From assembly GCF_013761005.1 (NCBI RefSeq), contig NZ_JACDUS010000001.1:496001-560000 (forward strand): a stretch of DNA of 64,000 nt, in the 5' to 3' direction. The position numbers and the translations under genes are program-made. Positions within the stretch are counted from its first letter, which is position 1, and each line of letters opens with the position of its first letter. The notes below the pieces were generated by a model. It did not search any database. It saw nothing but the letters and a program-made list of their open reading frames with translations, and was not told the DNA's origin. The DNA is from Desulfosalsimonas propionicica (GTDB lineage: Bacteria > Desulfobacterota > Desulfobacteria > Desulfobacterales > Desulfosalsimonadaceae). Shown here piece after piece: positions 26,351-37,500 of this stretch.

Positions 26351-26845
26351 TCAGGAGATGGTCAGTCGGGTTATGGAATGCCGGTGCGTATCCACCATGC
26401 AGAAACCGGGATTGCCCTCTTTTCCCATCACATCACCCGGGTTGAGCAGAATGGTTTTTCCCATCTGTTCCTGCCGGGGCATGTGGGTGTGACCAAAACA
26501 CACCAGATCGTATTTGCCTGTGGCGGCCAAACCCTCAGCCATTTGGGGCTCATGGGTGAAGCCGACAAAAAAACCCTGAAAATCGATTTCCCCGAGTAGT
26601 CCGTAAAGCGTGATCAGGCCGTTTGAGGCTGCCGCGGTTTTTGTGAGCAGATATTTGTCCCCGTCATTGTTGCCAAATACGCAATGAAGGGGTATCTGCA
26701 CCTGCTGAAATTGCTTTAGCATAAACGGGGCAATAATGTCTCCGCAGTGAATGATGGCCTCAGCCTGCTGCTTGCCGATAATGTCTATGGCCTTGCCGAC
26801 GTTTTCGATATTGTCGTGGGTGTCGCTGAGTACCGCAAATTTCAT
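26351..26845 (-). CDS. YfcE/MJ0936-type metallophosphoesterase
   Basis: A 164-residue cytosolic phosphodiesterase of the calcineurin-like superfamily. The metal-binding motifs appear in order: LSDTHDN (residues 6-12), HCGDII, FGNNDGD and CFGHTHMPR, with LLNPGDVM near the end. These are the five conserved blocks of the YfcE/MJ0936 branch, which hydrolyses phosphodiesters with Mn2+ or Ni2+. Natural substrate unknown. Transcribed toward the L,D-transpeptidase gene with an 11-base gap; the facing transporter gene begins 152 bases away. Confidence 0.88.
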   Translation of the reverse strand: MKFAVLSDTHDNIENVGKAIDIIGKQQAEAIIHCGDIIAPFMLKQFQQVQIPLHCVFGNNDGDKYLLTKTAAASNGLITLYGLLGEIDFQGFFVGFTHEPQMAEGLAATGKYDLVCFGHTHMPRQEQMGKTILLNPGDVMGKEGNPGFCMVDTHRHSITRLTIS

Positions 26846-26997
26846 AAGCGTATTTTTTTCTCCGCCGGTCCGGTTCTATGGTCGTTTTGAAAAACTTTTT
26901 CACAATTCTATCAAATCTTTATTTTTTCGTCTTCATGTGTCAATGATAATGGCTTTTAAGGAAAATTTCAACAAAGGGATGTTTGTTTTAAAAGGCC

Positions 26998-27972
26998 ATG
27001 AAACCGTATTCTCCCAGAAATAATCCAGAAAACAAGTCCCGCGAGACTTCTGCTGATGGGCCCTATGACCGGCGTCAGGCCTCCCGGGCCCTGCAGTTGA
27101 CGGGCAGTTTGAGCGTTCTGGCCTCGGCTTTTTTCTTTTACCTGGCCACGGCCGTGATTCGTTGGGCGCAGCAGGAGGTGGTGATCGCGGCCTCGTATTT
27201 CGTGTTTGCCCGGTTTCTGCTGGGTTTTTTTGTGATCTGTGCCCTGCTGGCGGTCCGGCGAAAGGGCCCCCGGCCTGTCCGGCTGCATTTGCTGGTGGGG
27301 CGCACGGTGTTTAACTGCCTGGCGGTGTACTGCTTCTACCAGGCGGTTTCCGTGACCTCCCTGGCGGAAGGCAATATTTTAAATATGACCTATCCGGTTT
27401 TTCTGGCCCTGTTTTCCTGGATACTGCTCAAACACCAGCGGGATCACGTGGCAGCGGCCATGGTAGTGGTGGCCTTTGCCGGCATCTGGCTGATTCTGTC
27501 GCCGGGAAAGCTGGATTTGCGGTTGGAAAGCCTATGGGGATTGGCTTCGGGCATCAGCGCGTCTTTTGCCATTATTTATCTCAACATCAGCCGGCTGCAC
27601 CATGATTCAGACACGATTTTGTTTTATATGTTCGGCCTGGGATCGGTGATCATCTATGCCATGTTTTTCCGGGAGATTTCCGTGCCCGACGCCAAACAGT
27701 TGTATTACCTGACCCTCTGCTCGGTGCTCGGCGTGGGGGGCCAGTACCTGCTGACCCTGGGGTTTAAATATGTCACGGCCGTGGAAGGCGGGATTTTGTC
27801 CTCCACCCGGATTCTGCTGGCTGCGGTGCTCGGCCCGGTGGTGGCCGCGGATCCGGCCCTGTCGCCGGCGGGCTGGCTGGGTGCCTTGCTGATTTTCACC
27901 GCCAACGTGGTGCTGACCCTGCGCAAATTCAGACAGCCGGCTATCCCGGAAAAACAGCCGGGAGAACATTGA
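26998..27972 (+). CDS. DMT-superfamily (EamA) transporter
   Basis: A 324-residue inner-membrane protein with about ten hydrophobic helices arranged as two EamA repeats. After a polar 35-residue N-terminus the first helix is SLSVLASAFFFYLATAVI. The end of the first repeat has SLAEGNILNMTYPVFLALFSWI, the typical EamA segment, and the second repeat contains YVTAVEGGILSSTRILLAAVLGP. Substrate cannot be told (family members export amino acids and other metabolites). The stop is one base before the helicase start, so the two genes are probably co-transcribed. Confidence 0.82.
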   Translation: MKPYSPRNNPENKSRETSADGPYDRRQASRALQLTGSLSVLASAFFFYLATAVIRWAQQEVVIAASYFVFARFLLGFFVICALLAVRRKGPRPVRLHLLVGRTVFNCLAVYCFYQAVSVTSLAEGNILNMTYPVFLALFSWILLKHQRDHVAAAMVVVAFAGIWLILSPGKLDLRLESLWGLASGISASFAIIYLNISRLHHDSDTILFYMFGLGSVIIYAMFFREISVPDAKQLYYLTLCSVLGVGGQYLLTLGFKYVTAVEGGILSSTRILLAAVLGPVVAADPALSPAGWLGALLIFTANVVLTLRKFRQPAIPEKQPGEH

Positions 27973-27973
27973 C

Positions 27974-30952
27974 ATGACCGCTGAAGATTTGTTTGCATAT
28001 CTGCCCGCACACCGGCTGGAACACCACAGAAACGCCCTTGCCCTGGTGCCGGAAAATAATGATCCGGATCCGGGGACGGCGGTTTTTCTCATGGATCCCA
28101 AAACCGGATATCATACGTTAAGCTGCAGTTGCAAAGCCCCCACCGGCAATAAACGAAAATCAAGATGTCCGCATATCAAACAGTTGTCAGAAGGACTGCG
28201 AAAGGTCCCGGATTCGGGTTCCCGGTCCTGGCTGGATACCCTTTTCCGGAAAACCCCGTGGTATGAGACCGCAGCAGCCCTTCACCAGGTTTGCCCGGTG
28301 AGTTCCCAATCCCTGAAAATCAGTCCGGAAAAAGTTTCTGATACCGGTGAAATCCGGGTATGGGGTCCGGACGCAGAGCTTCTGGCTTCATTTTCACCCG
28401 ATCCGGAAGACTCCGAAAAGGCGGCCCTGGAAAAGCAGCTGCTCCTGGAACGCACCAATCTTTGGCCCCAAAAGGACAATCCCTTTCACCGGGGCCGGGT
28501 CATGGATATGCTGGCCCGGTTGACCCTTACGGAAACCGAGCGGCTCATGGCGCTGCAGGAGGTGATCAGCCGCCGGCAGGCCCTTGAGCAGAGTTTCTGG
28601 TTTCGCCTGCTTTATCATTTTCGAAACGTGTCTGCGGATGCAGGGCCGGGTTTGGTCACTGAACTGGAACAGGAAACCGGCCGTTATATCATCGCCTGTA
28701 CAGACCGAAGCCGGGCGCTTCGCATTGTTGTTCCCAGAAAAGGGGTGATGCGCGTGCAAAAGCAGATCCAGGGTATTTTTCCCGGCACCGGCCAGGTGGT
28801 ACGGCCCGAATCCCTGGAATCCATTGTCAAGGTTTCGGCGGATGAGAACAATTATCTGCGCCTGACCCTCTATCTGCTGTTGCATTTGCCGGACGGCGCC
28901 ACTGAGGCCATTGAACGCAGCCGCCTGAAAAAATACTGGTACGGGGATGCGGTTTATATCCCGGACAAAAATGTGCTGGCCACATGGAAGGCAACCGACA
29001 AGTTCGGCCCGGTCTTTGGCCGGCAGTACACAAAAAGGATCAAACCCGAACGGGTGCCGGAACTCATCGATAAAATGGGAGATATTTTTTCACCTCCCAA
29101 TATCATTGATCCCAGCGCAAAACGGCTCAGGCTGCACCGGAAATGGGAACACATGGAGATTACGGCCGAGGCCGTGGACAGGGACTGGTGCTGGCTGGCT
29201 GTATCCTATGGGTTTGGGGAAAGTGTGACCGTCCGGCTGGCCGATATTTATGAAGCCCGCAGGGCTGGGAAGAAATATCTTCCCGTGGACGACGGATGGG
29301 TGGAAATCCGGGATCTGGACCTGGGGCCGGTTGTAAAGCTGCCGGGAAGCCCGGTTTCCGCTCAGCTTGGAGACGGCAGAAAAACCCTGCAATTGTCGCG
29401 GATGGATCTTTTGCGGATCCAGGCCGCATCCGGCGGAAATCTCCGGGTCCGGCCCCAGGGGGATGCACCTTCCAAAAGCCTTTCGGCAATCCTGGATATG
29501 CAGCCGGCAACCCCCGTCACCCGGCCGTCTGGAATGGCCACCGGTCTGCGCGGTTACCAGGAAAACGGACTTCAGTGGCTGGGGTTTCTGGCGGAAAACC
29601 GCATGGGCGGGCTTTTGTGCGATGAAATGGGCCTGGGCAAAACCCACCAGGTCATGGCGCTAATGGCATGGCTTGCGGAAAACCGGCAAAATCCGGTGCC
29701 CTGTCTGGTGGTGTGCCCCACCACGGTGATCTCTCATTGGGAGCGCAAAATCCGGGAGCATGCCCCGGGCCTGCAGGCCTCGGTGTACTATGGTGCCGGC
29801 CGGGAGATGGCCGACCTTTCGGTTCCGGGCATGGTGATGATTACTTCCTACGGTATATTGTTGCGGGATGCGGCGGTTTTGCAGGGCATCGGGTTTGCTG
29901 CGGCGGCATTTGACGAAGCCCATTTGATCAAAAACCCGGACACCAAATCCCATGCCGCAGCACACGCGATCCGGGCGGATCTGAAAATTGCGGTCACGGG
30001 CACGCCGGTGGAAAACCGGCTCACGGATTTAAAGGCCCTTCTGGATCTGGTGCTGCCCGGATACCTGGGAACAGACCAGGAATTTGCCCGCCGCTATGAA
30101 AACGCGGGCAGACACCGGCGCAAGGAACTGCAGCGGCTGATTCGGCCTTTTACCCTTCGCCGGACAAAGGATGCGGTGCTCCACGAACTTCCGGAAAAAA
30201 TAGAGGACATCCGGTACTGCCGTCTCACAGATACCCAGGTGCGGCTTTACCGGGATGCGGTGGCAGGCCGGGGCAAAAAGCTGCAACAACAGTTGGCGCG
30301 CGGAGATGCTGATATTCCCTACATTCATATTTTCGCCCTGCTTTCTTTGTTAAAGCAGATCTGCAATCATCCGGCTTCAGTGGACCGGCGGTCGGTCCCC
30401 AAAAGCTTCAAAACGGATCAGGAGGTCATGGATTCCGGAAAATGGGAGCTTTTTGTGGAACTGCTGGATGCCTGCCTTGCAAACGGTCAAAAGGTGGTGG
30501 TTTTCAGTCAGTTTCTGCCCATGATCCGCATGATCGCCTCTCACCTTCAATCCATTGGCGTGGAATCGGCCGGTATTACCGGACAGACCCGGGACCGGGG
30601 ACAGCAGATCGATCGGTTTAACAATGATCCCGACTGCCGGGTGTTTGTGGGCAGTCTCAGGGCCGGCGGCAGCGGAATTGACCTCACCGGCGGATCCGTG
30701 GTGATTCATTACGACCGGTGGTGGAATGCCGCCAAGGAGGATCAGGCCACGGACCGGGTCCACAGAATTGGTCAGAACCGGGGGGTGCAGGTGTTTAAGC
30801 TGGTTACTGAAGGAACCCTGGAAGAAAAGATTTCAGCCATCATTGACCGGAAGAAAAACCTCATGGCCGACGTGATTGCAGAAGATGATCCGGGCCTGCT
30901 CAAGACCTTTTCCAGGGACGAACTCATGGACCTGATCTCTTTGCCGGACTAG
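27974..30952 (+). CDS. SNF2-family DEAD/DEAH helicase with SWIM zinc finger
   Basis: A 992-residue DNA translocase. The N-terminal 75 residues contain a SWIM-type zinc finger (LSCSCKA and SRCPHIKQL: C-x-C and C-x-H). A long poorly conserved middle follows. From about residue 520 the SNF2 core begins: LRGYQENGLQWLGFLAENRM, the Walker A motif DEMGLGKTHQ, VCPTTVISHWERK, ITSYGILL, the Walker B DEAHLIKN, and TGTPVENRL. The C-terminal helicase domain has VVFSQFLPMIRMI, GSLRAGGSGIDLT and the arginine-finger motif QATDRVHRIGQ. It probably remodels protein-DNA complexes, role unknown. It converges with the lysoplasmalogenase gene, ten bases away. Confidence 0.9.
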   Translation: MTAEDLFAYLPAHRLEHHRNALALVPENNDPDPGTAVFLMDPKTGYHTLSCSCKAPTGNKRKSRCPHIKQLSEGLRKVPDSGSRSWLDTLFRKTPWYETAAALHQVCPVSSQSLKISPEKVSDTGEIRVWGPDAELLASFSPDPEDSEKAALEKQLLLERTNLWPQKDNPFHRGRVMDMLARLTLTETERLMALQEVISRRQALEQSFWFRLLYHFRNVSADAGPGLVTELEQETGRYIIACTDRSRALRIVVPRKGVMRVQKQIQGIFPGTGQVVRPESLESIVKVSADENNYLRLTLYLLLHLPDGATEAIERSRLKKYWYGDAVYIPDKNVLATWKATDKFGPVFGRQYTKRIKPERVPELIDKMGDIFSPPNIIDPSAKRLRLHRKWEHMEITAEAVDRDWCWLAVSYGFGESVTVRLADIYEARRAGKKYLPVDDGWVEIRDLDLGPVVKLPGSPVSAQLGDGRKTLQLSRMDLLRIQAASGGNLRVRPQGDAPSKSLSAILDMQPATPVTRPSGMATGLRGYQENGLQWLGFLAENRMGGLLCDEMGLGKTHQVMALMAWLAENRQNPVPCLVVCPTTVISHWERKIREHAPGLQASVYYGAGREMADLSVPGMVMITSYGILLRDAAVLQGIGFAAAAFDEAHLIKNPDTKSHAAAHAIRADLKIAVTGTPVENRLTDLKALLDLVLPGYLGTDQEFARRYENAGRHRRKELQRLIRPFTLRRTKDAVLHELPEKIEDIRYCRLTDTQVRLYRDAVAGRGKKLQQQLARGDADIPYIHIFALLSLLKQICNHPASVDRRSVPKSFKTDQEVMDSGKWELFVELLDACLANGQKVVVFSQFLPMIRMIASHLQSIGVESAGITGQTRDRGQQIDRFNNDPDCRVFVGSLRAGGSGIDLTGGSVVIHYDRWWNAAKEDQATDRVHRIGQNRGVQVFKLVTEGTLEEKISAIIDRKKNLMADVIAEDDPGLLKTFSRDELMDLISLPD

Positions 30953-30962
30953 ATTTGTTTTT

Positions 30963-31658
30963 TTATTTGACGCGCCGGGATGGTTTCCATATGGCCCGGG
31001 CGGCGGTGATGATGATGTACTGGGCGCTGAAATACAGGGTGATGTTGATGATCCGGCCGGCCGGGATGGGGATCAGAAACTTGTTGACTGCAAGCACCAC
31101 GTCCGAGGCGATAAAGATTAAAGCCCCGTAAAACAGGAGCCGGTCTGCGGCCGGCACCAGAAGCGCGCCAATGCTCATGGCCACAATCACCACAATGTAG
31201 AGCACCACGGGCTTGAAAAGGGCCGGTTCAATGCCGGAAAACAACCATATCATGATCGCGGCAAAAATCATCATGGCCCCGGTCACGGCGGTTTCAAACC
31301 CGCCGGGCAGCCGGGCATACCGGAAAAACAGCAGGGTGTAAAACAGGTGTCCGGCCAGAAACGCGGCCAGTCCGAAGACAAACAAGGCATCATAGGGCAG
31401 GTCCAGCAGGATGTCGCCGGCCACTGATCCCAACAGGGCCCCGGCAAGGCAGATCCGGACAAAGCCGTCCATGTCGCCGATGACCAGCACCAGCAGTGTG
31501 GCCACGGGTACCGCCTTTGCCGCGGTCCGGGCCGGGCCGGTGATGCCGGCTGCCAGCATCACAAGAAAGACAGCCGCGCCCAGCACAAAAACCAGGGTGA
31601 AGCCTGGGAAATAAAATTTTTGAAGATTGCTGCCGCCAAACTCCTGCTTTGACTGCAT
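30963..31658 (-). CDS. YhhN/TMEM86 family membrane protein (lysoplasmalogenase-like)
   Basis: A 231-residue inner-membrane protein with about eight hydrophobic helices. The family signature is visible in LAGALLGSVAGDILLD (Gly/Asp-rich, residues about 68-83), FLAGHLFYTLLFFR and GALIFIASDVVLAVNKF, with conserved polar residues inside membrane helices that form the YhhN active site. Vertebrate TMEM86 hydrolyses lysoplasmalogen; the bacterial substrate is not established. I chose the ATG at 31658 for its AGGAGAAGG site. It lies 16 bases after the tamA stop and is probably in the tamB-tamA transcript. Confidence 0.83.
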   Translation of the reverse strand: MQSKQEFGGSNLQKFYFPGFTLVFVLGAAVFLVMLAAGITGPARTAAKAVPVATLLVLVIGDMDGFVRICLAGALLGSVAGDILLDLPYDALFVFGLAAFLAGHLFYTLLFFRYARLPGGFETAVTGAMMIFAAIMIWLFSGIEPALFKPVVLYIVVIVAMSIGALLVPAADRLLFYGALIFIASDVVLAVNKFLIPIPAGRIINITLYFSAQYIIITAARAIWKPSRRVK

Positions 31659-31674
31659 AAGGCCTTCTCCTGTA

Positions 31675-34509
31675 TTAAAATGTATATCCAATGGCAAAAT
31701 GAAACGCGCCCGGGCTTTCGCCTTCACGGCGGTCGAGCTTCCAGCCGTACATGGCGCCCACGGGGCCGATAGGGGTGATATAGCGCAATCCCAGGCCGGC
31801 AGAGGAGCGGAAATCATCATCTCCGGCATCTGAAAGAGGGTTTTGCACAACACCGGTGTCAAAGAAAACCGCGGCTTCCAGGTTTAACCCCAGAGCAAGG
31901 CGCGCCTCTGCACTGCCCAGGATTGCTGTGCGGCCGCCCACCGGGTCGCTGTTTTCGTCAATGCGCAGCTTGTTTTCGGAAAATCCCCGCACGTCAGCGG
32001 TTCCGCCCAGGAAAAACAATTGATCCTCCGGGACCCGGTCATTGTCCCCGTAAGGGTCTATATGGCCCATGCGCCCGTGGACCGCAAGGGTCAGCCGGTT
32101 TGCCGGGGAATAATACCAGCGCGCATCCAGCCGGTATTTGAAGAAGTTGTCCAGGTCGTTGTCAATGCCCCGGGATGCATCCACGGATGCTGAGATCCGC
32201 ACCCCCCGGGTGGGGCGCAGAAACGAGTCTGTGGTGTTGTAGAGAAGGTTGGGCGAGGCCGTGACAATGGAGCGGGATCTGTATTCTTCGGTTTCGTCTT
32301 CAGGTATGGGCTGGTCATCGGTTCTGTACTGCTCCCGGGATTCGTAGCGAAAGTTGAGCCCGGCGTTTAAATTTGGTGTCAGGGCCTTGGAAAATCCAAG
32401 GGATGCGCCGTACATCCGGGTGCCGAAATCTTTGTTGAATTCCTCTGTTTCCTCCGTGTACAGGCTGGCTCCCGCGGAAATCCGGGTGCCGAAAAACCGG
32501 GGTTCGGTCAGGTCCAGGTCGGCCCGGTAGCCGATTTGGGAAAGTTCCAGTTCAGCTCGCAGGATTTTGTTTAATCCCAGAAGGTTGCGGTTTCCGGCCG
32601 CAGCATTGGTATAGAACTGCCGGCGCGTGTCATATCCCAGGGCCAGTTCCGCAAAATAGGGTTTGACCTCCTGGATTTCGGCGATCATGTGGATCTGCTC
32701 CGCCTTTTCCTCCAGGCCGAAGGTTTTGAAACGGGCGGTATCCACGGCGTTTAAGCTGCGGATGTTGCGCTGGGAGGCCAGCAGATCGGACAGGGAAAAG
32801 GGCTCGCCTTGGCTGATGGTCATTTCCCGGGCCAGGATCCGGCGCCGGGTGTGAAAATCGCCTGCAAAAAAGGTTTCACCCATTTTTGTCGCAGGCCCCG
32901 GATCAATGGTGTAGGCAATGTCTGCCCCGGTTTTGTCCTCGTTGATTGAAATCTTGGGTTCAACCGTTACATGGGGATACCCCTGCTCGGAAACCGCCTC
33001 TGCCAGAGCGGTTTGATCCTCCTTGACCAGATACTGCCGAAACGGTGTGCCGGGCTTCATCTCCAGCAGGTCCACGGCCCGGTCGCTGCCAATAAGGCCC
33101 CTGTCTTCCACCTTGACTCGCTTGACCATGGTCGCCGGGCCTTCATCAATTTTGATCTTCACCGATACAAGGATGGTGTCTGGTTTGTCCGGGGCCTTGC
33201 GGGTGTCCGCGCTGTAATCGATTTGCGCGTTTCTGTAGCCGGCCTCCGTGTACAGGGCAATGATCGCGCGCAGGTCCTCCCTGAGCACATCTTCTGAGTA
33301 GGCGCCGGAATAAAGCAGTCCCGGCAGTGCCGTCAGCATCTGGTTTTGTATGCGCTGGTCTGAAAATTGGCGGTTTCCGGAAACGGAAACAGAATCCACC
33401 ATGTGAAAAGGGCCTTCGGTGATCTCAAAGACAATGGGTTTGACCGGCGGTTGGGTTTGCCGGATTTGGTTTTCTTCAGTCCGGATTTGCACCTCCGGAT
33501 ATCCGCGGGCCCTGTAGCGTTTTTTGATGTTCCGGACGCTTTTGCGCAGGCCCATGCCGTTTTTGTTGCCCTCTGTGAAAAGCACCAGGTCCTTTTTCAG
33601 GGTCATGTTCCAGAAGGCCTGATGGCCCTTAAACGAAACCTCGTACAACGGGCCCTCATGGATAGTAAACCGCACCCGCACATTGCCGTTTTTCTGTTTT
33701 TTTTTCACTTCGGCGTCAATTTCGGCTTCGGCAAAACCCTTGCCGTGGTAAAACTGTTTCAGGGCTTTGATATCGTCCCGGAGCTTATCGTCCACAAACC
33801 GCGACGGCCCGCCAAGCAGCAGGGAAGACTGCCAGGTGGAAAGCCGCATCTTGAGCCGGGCGGATGAAAATGCCTGGTTTCCGTCAAAACGGACTGCTTC
33901 CACGTGGTAAAACGGTCCCTTGTCAATTGTCAGATCCAGTATGCAATGATTGCTGTCCGGATCCTTTTCCACCGAAACAGAAGCTTTGGGCCGGATATAA
34001 CCCTCTCTGGCAAACAAAGATTCCACCCGGGATTCCTGGTCCGGGAGATCTTCCGGCACGCAGGGGTCTCCTTCGGCAATGGTCATGGCGTTTCGGATCT
34101 CGCGCTCCAGCAGGGGAAAGCCCCCCTTGATCCGGATGTTTTGAATGCGTTCACGCGGGGTCAGCCGGAAGACCACTTCCATGGGATCGGCTGTCCAGTC
34201 CGGGTCCGGGATATCCACGGCGGCAAAAAGCCCGGAGCGCTTGAGCGATTCTATGGATCGGGACAGGCGCTGGTCTGAAAGCGGCTTTCCCGCCTTAACG
34301 GCGATTATGCCCCGGGCGATGCCGGAGAGTTGTTGCGCATCTTCCGGGTCTCCGGTGAGTTCAATTTTCACCGCATCCACCACCGGCTCGGGCAGAGCAG
34401 CCGGCTGCGCGCAAAACGCCGATGATTCCGTCATCCAGATGGCCAGGACGCAAATGCCGCATATAAAGAAAAAAGGAAAACATTGGCGGAAAAATTGTGT
34501 CATTGCCAT
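31675..34509 (-). CDS. tamA: BamA/TamA-family outer-membrane protein with POTRA repeats
   Basis: A 944-residue Omp85-family outer-membrane protein. A signal peptide (FFRQCFPFFFICGICVLAIW) is followed by several POTRA domains (up to about residue 570), each with blocks such as YHVEAVRFDGNQAFSSARL and FHMVDSVSVSGNRQFSD, and then the D15 beta-barrel. Near the end VRGFSENKLR matches the conserved VRG(F/Y) motif of the barrel lid loop, and the protein ends GAFHFAIGYTF with the terminal Phe needed for membrane insertion. I call it TamA rather than BamA because tamB precedes it by 10 bases on the same strand. The start at 34509 has AAGGGTG upstream. Confidence 0.85.
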   Translation of the reverse strand: MAMTQFFRQCFPFFFICGICVLAIWMTESSAFCAQPAALPEPVVDAVKIELTGDPEDAQQLSGIARGIIAVKAGKPLSDQRLSRSIESLKRSGLFAAVDIPDPDWTADPMEVVFRLTPRERIQNIRIKGGFPLLEREIRNAMTIAEGDPCVPEDLPDQESRVESLFAREGYIRPKASVSVEKDPDSNHCILDLTIDKGPFYHVEAVRFDGNQAFSSARLKMRLSTWQSSLLLGGPSRFVDDKLRDDIKALKQFYHGKGFAEAEIDAEVKKKQKNGNVRVRFTIHEGPLYEVSFKGHQAFWNMTLKKDLVLFTEGNKNGMGLRKSVRNIKKRYRARGYPEVQIRTEENQIRQTQPPVKPIVFEITEGPFHMVDSVSVSGNRQFSDQRIQNQMLTALPGLLYSGAYSEDVLREDLRAIIALYTEAGYRNAQIDYSADTRKAPDKPDTILVSVKIKIDEGPATMVKRVKVEDRGLIGSDRAVDLLEMKPGTPFRQYLVKEDQTALAEAVSEQGYPHVTVEPKISINEDKTGADIAYTIDPGPATKMGETFFAGDFHTRRRILAREMTISQGEPFSLSDLLASQRNIRSLNAVDTARFKTFGLEEKAEQIHMIAEIQEVKPYFAELALGYDTRRQFYTNAAAGNRNLLGLNKILRAELELSQIGYRADLDLTEPRFFGTRISAGASLYTEETEEFNKDFGTRMYGASLGFSKALTPNLNAGLNFRYESREQYRTDDQPIPEDETEEYRSRSIVTASPNLLYNTTDSFLRPTRGVRISASVDASRGIDNDLDNFFKYRLDARWYYSPANRLTLAVHGRMGHIDPYGDNDRVPEDQLFFLGGTADVRGFSENKLRIDENSDPVGGRTAILGSAEARLALGLNLEAAVFFDTGVVQNPLSDAGDDDFRSSAGLGLRYITPIGPVGAMYGWKLDRREGESPGAFHFAIGYTF

Positions 34510-34519
34510 TTTTTCACCC

Positions 34520-37500
34520 TTATCGGAACTCCAGTCGATAGCGCATTTCTCCGCCAAAATCACCTTCAGTGTCCTGGAAGGCATTCACCGAAAGGTTTTC
34601 CAGAAGCTTGTAGATTCCGGTGCTCTGCTGCACCAGTTCGCCGCTTTTGCGCTCCACCCCGTATTTGACAGTCAGGCGCCGGGAAAGCTCCTTTCCCAGC
34701 GTCACCTGCATTTGTTCGCTTTCCTCGGCTTCTGTAGCGTTTCGTCTGTATTCCACCTCCACTATGTCCAGGCCGGTGCCCCGCCTTAAGCGGTTTTCCA
34801 GGGGGCCGGTGACCAGACGGGCCAGCATTTGATCCGGTGAGGCCGCACCCCCGGAGCCACTGCCGATTTCCCGGGTGGTTCTGCCGGTGGCCAGCAGGGA
34901 AATGATATCCTCGTCTTCCTCTGGCGGAGTGGAGGAAAGTGCAAAGTCGAGATTCTCAGGTGTTCCCGTGATTGTCAGGACAATGATCCACTGTCTGACC
35001 TCGGCTTCGGCCCGAATATCCACCTCCGGTTCGATCCGGTAGGGGTCCACAAAGTCGATCACGCCTTTTTGAACGTCAAACTCGGTGTTGCGGTAAGACA
35101 CTGTACCCTGCGTGACCTCGGCCCGGCCCGTGAGAACAGGATTTTTCAGGCTCCCGCCCAGGGAAAGCTGGGGGCGCACGGTGAGCAGGGCCACGTTGTT
35201 GTCCACCATAAAGGGGTTTCTGTGCCCAAGGGAGATGTCAAAGGAGAGGTTTTTGACAAAAGCTGCGTCCATATCCGGCATCCGGCTGCGGACCGGACTT
35301 TGGCGTCTTCGCTTGCCCAGTTCGCCTGCTGCATGAAGCAGGCTGAGGTTGAAGTCTTTGTAATAGATGCCTTCCAGCAGCACCACATCGCCGGTCAGGG
35401 CCGCCTGATCCGGGGTGCCGGAAAAGTTGAGATCCGCATTGAGCTTCAGGTCCAGGGTGCCGGGCACTTCCACGGGCAGCGCCCGGGCCCGGATGTCCAC
35501 GTTTGTCCTGATAGGTGCGTAGTTGTCAAGCTCGGCTGTTGCGTTCACGGAAAACTCGCCCTGGTTGATCCGGCCTGAGAGTCCGGAGACTGTAAGGGCA
35601 TTTTGTGTCAGCCGGATGCGGCCGTTTAGCGAATGCACACGCTGTGCTGTTTGCGAAATGGCAAAGCCCGCGTCCTGTAGATTGATTTCCGCAAAAATTT
35701 CCGGATCACCAATGCTGCCGCTGATTTCAGCCGAAAGCCGGGCCTGTCCCTCGGGCGCCTCGAACTCAGGGTAGAGTTGCGTGGCAACCTTTGCCGGCAG
35801 AACGCCTTGCGCAGTGATGCGCATGTTCCGGTCCAGCCCGCCGGTGCCCCGGATTGTCAGGAAACCTTCCTGAAACAGGGTGATGCGGTTTTCCGGCAGG
35901 GTTATTTGCCTGTTTTCAAGTGAGGCGGTAAGACCTGCGGCGGAAAGGATTTGTTTTTCATGGAAAATCAGTTCAATATCGGACAAATTTAGATCTGCGC
36001 GCGCGTTTTCAATATCTGCCGCGTTTCCCTCTGCCCGCAGGCTGCCGGTGACAGCTCCGGAAAAACCGTCCATACCGGCCAGTCTGAAAAAGGGTGCCAG
36101 CCGTGTTCCGGAAAATTGTGCCTGAGCCGAAAAATCCCGGGTGGAAAGCGCGTAGCGCCCCTTTAAGGCAAAGGGTTCGGATATGTTGAAGCTTGCCTTT
36201 GAATCGGTCAGCCCGGCGCTTATCTCCATGTCCGGGATTTTCCTGCCTTCCGCAGTCAGATCCGAGAGGCTGATCCGGGCATCCATGCCGGGTGCATCCA
36301 GGGTGCCTGCACCTTGGGCGGAAATTTGGGCTTTGCCCTGGATATCCATATCCGACAGCAGGTTCAGGGCTGCAAGATCTATGGCATCGGAGCCGATCTG
36401 CAGTTCGTATTTGCGGTTCATGGAGATCCGGCCCCGGGCCTGCAGGGACTGCTGCGGTGTGACAAAAATTTCAAGAGGCGCTATGTTGATCTGCCGGCCC
36501 TGGATTTCTGATTGAAGCTCAATTGCGTGCAGGTCCTGCACAGGGGTTTGAATATCCCGGGCTGATGCGGTAATACGGCCTTCCGGGTTTTTCAGGCTTC
36601 CGCTGATATCTGCCGATACCTGCGCCAGCCCCGAAACCTGCGGGAAAAAGCCGCTGATCTGTACTTGGTTTGTGCGCACGGAAAGATCCAATGCCGGATC
36701 CGGCTCGGGCAGAAATGTTTCCGGGTCCAAAAGCTGGATACGGCCGGTAATCTCCGCCCTTGAAGAAAGGCTTTCCACCTGCATCCTGGACAATTCCAGG
36801 CGGCCTTGGGAAAACTCCGCTTTTGCCTCTATGCGGTCAACGGCCGCATCCATGAAACCCGGACCATGGGCGGTTATTTCGGCGTCAACAGCGGGCCGGG
36901 CCGCATGCCCGGAAATGTCTGCCGCCAGTGTGACGCTTTTTCCTGTTACGCCATCCACGCCGAATTGCGCTGCAAGCCGGCCCGGCCCGGAAATCTCGGC
37001 ACGGGTCTGAAAATCCAGGCTGTTTTGGAAAATGTCATAGGCGCCGGAGCCTTCCAGGGAAAAGTCCGCGGATTCTGCCTTCATGCTCCGAAGATGAACA
37101 ACGCCTTTTTTCATGCGGCCCCGGGCCGAGATTTTAACGTCAGGGCCAGTAGTGTGGCTGTTAAAGGCAATCCCGCCGGCCTTAAGCTGTGCGTCCATGT
37201 CGGCAATCAGGTTTTTTGGCAATATGGCCGTGCTGTTAAGGTCGATCCGGCCGGAAACATTGCCCTGAAAAGAATTCATGCCCGGTATGGCCGAAAGCAA
37301 GAGATCTGAAACCGTGACGGCCAGGTCTGCGGTCATGGCCCCGGGTTCAAAGGGTGGAGTTGTCAATCCCCGGGGAAAAGCCTTTTTGAGGTTTAAGGTG
37401 CCGGAAGCACTCACAAGGCCTTGGTAAATACCGGTTTCAAGACGGCTGATATCCACCTGCCGGTCGCGCATCTCCGCCCTGACGGCAATTTTTCCCAGGT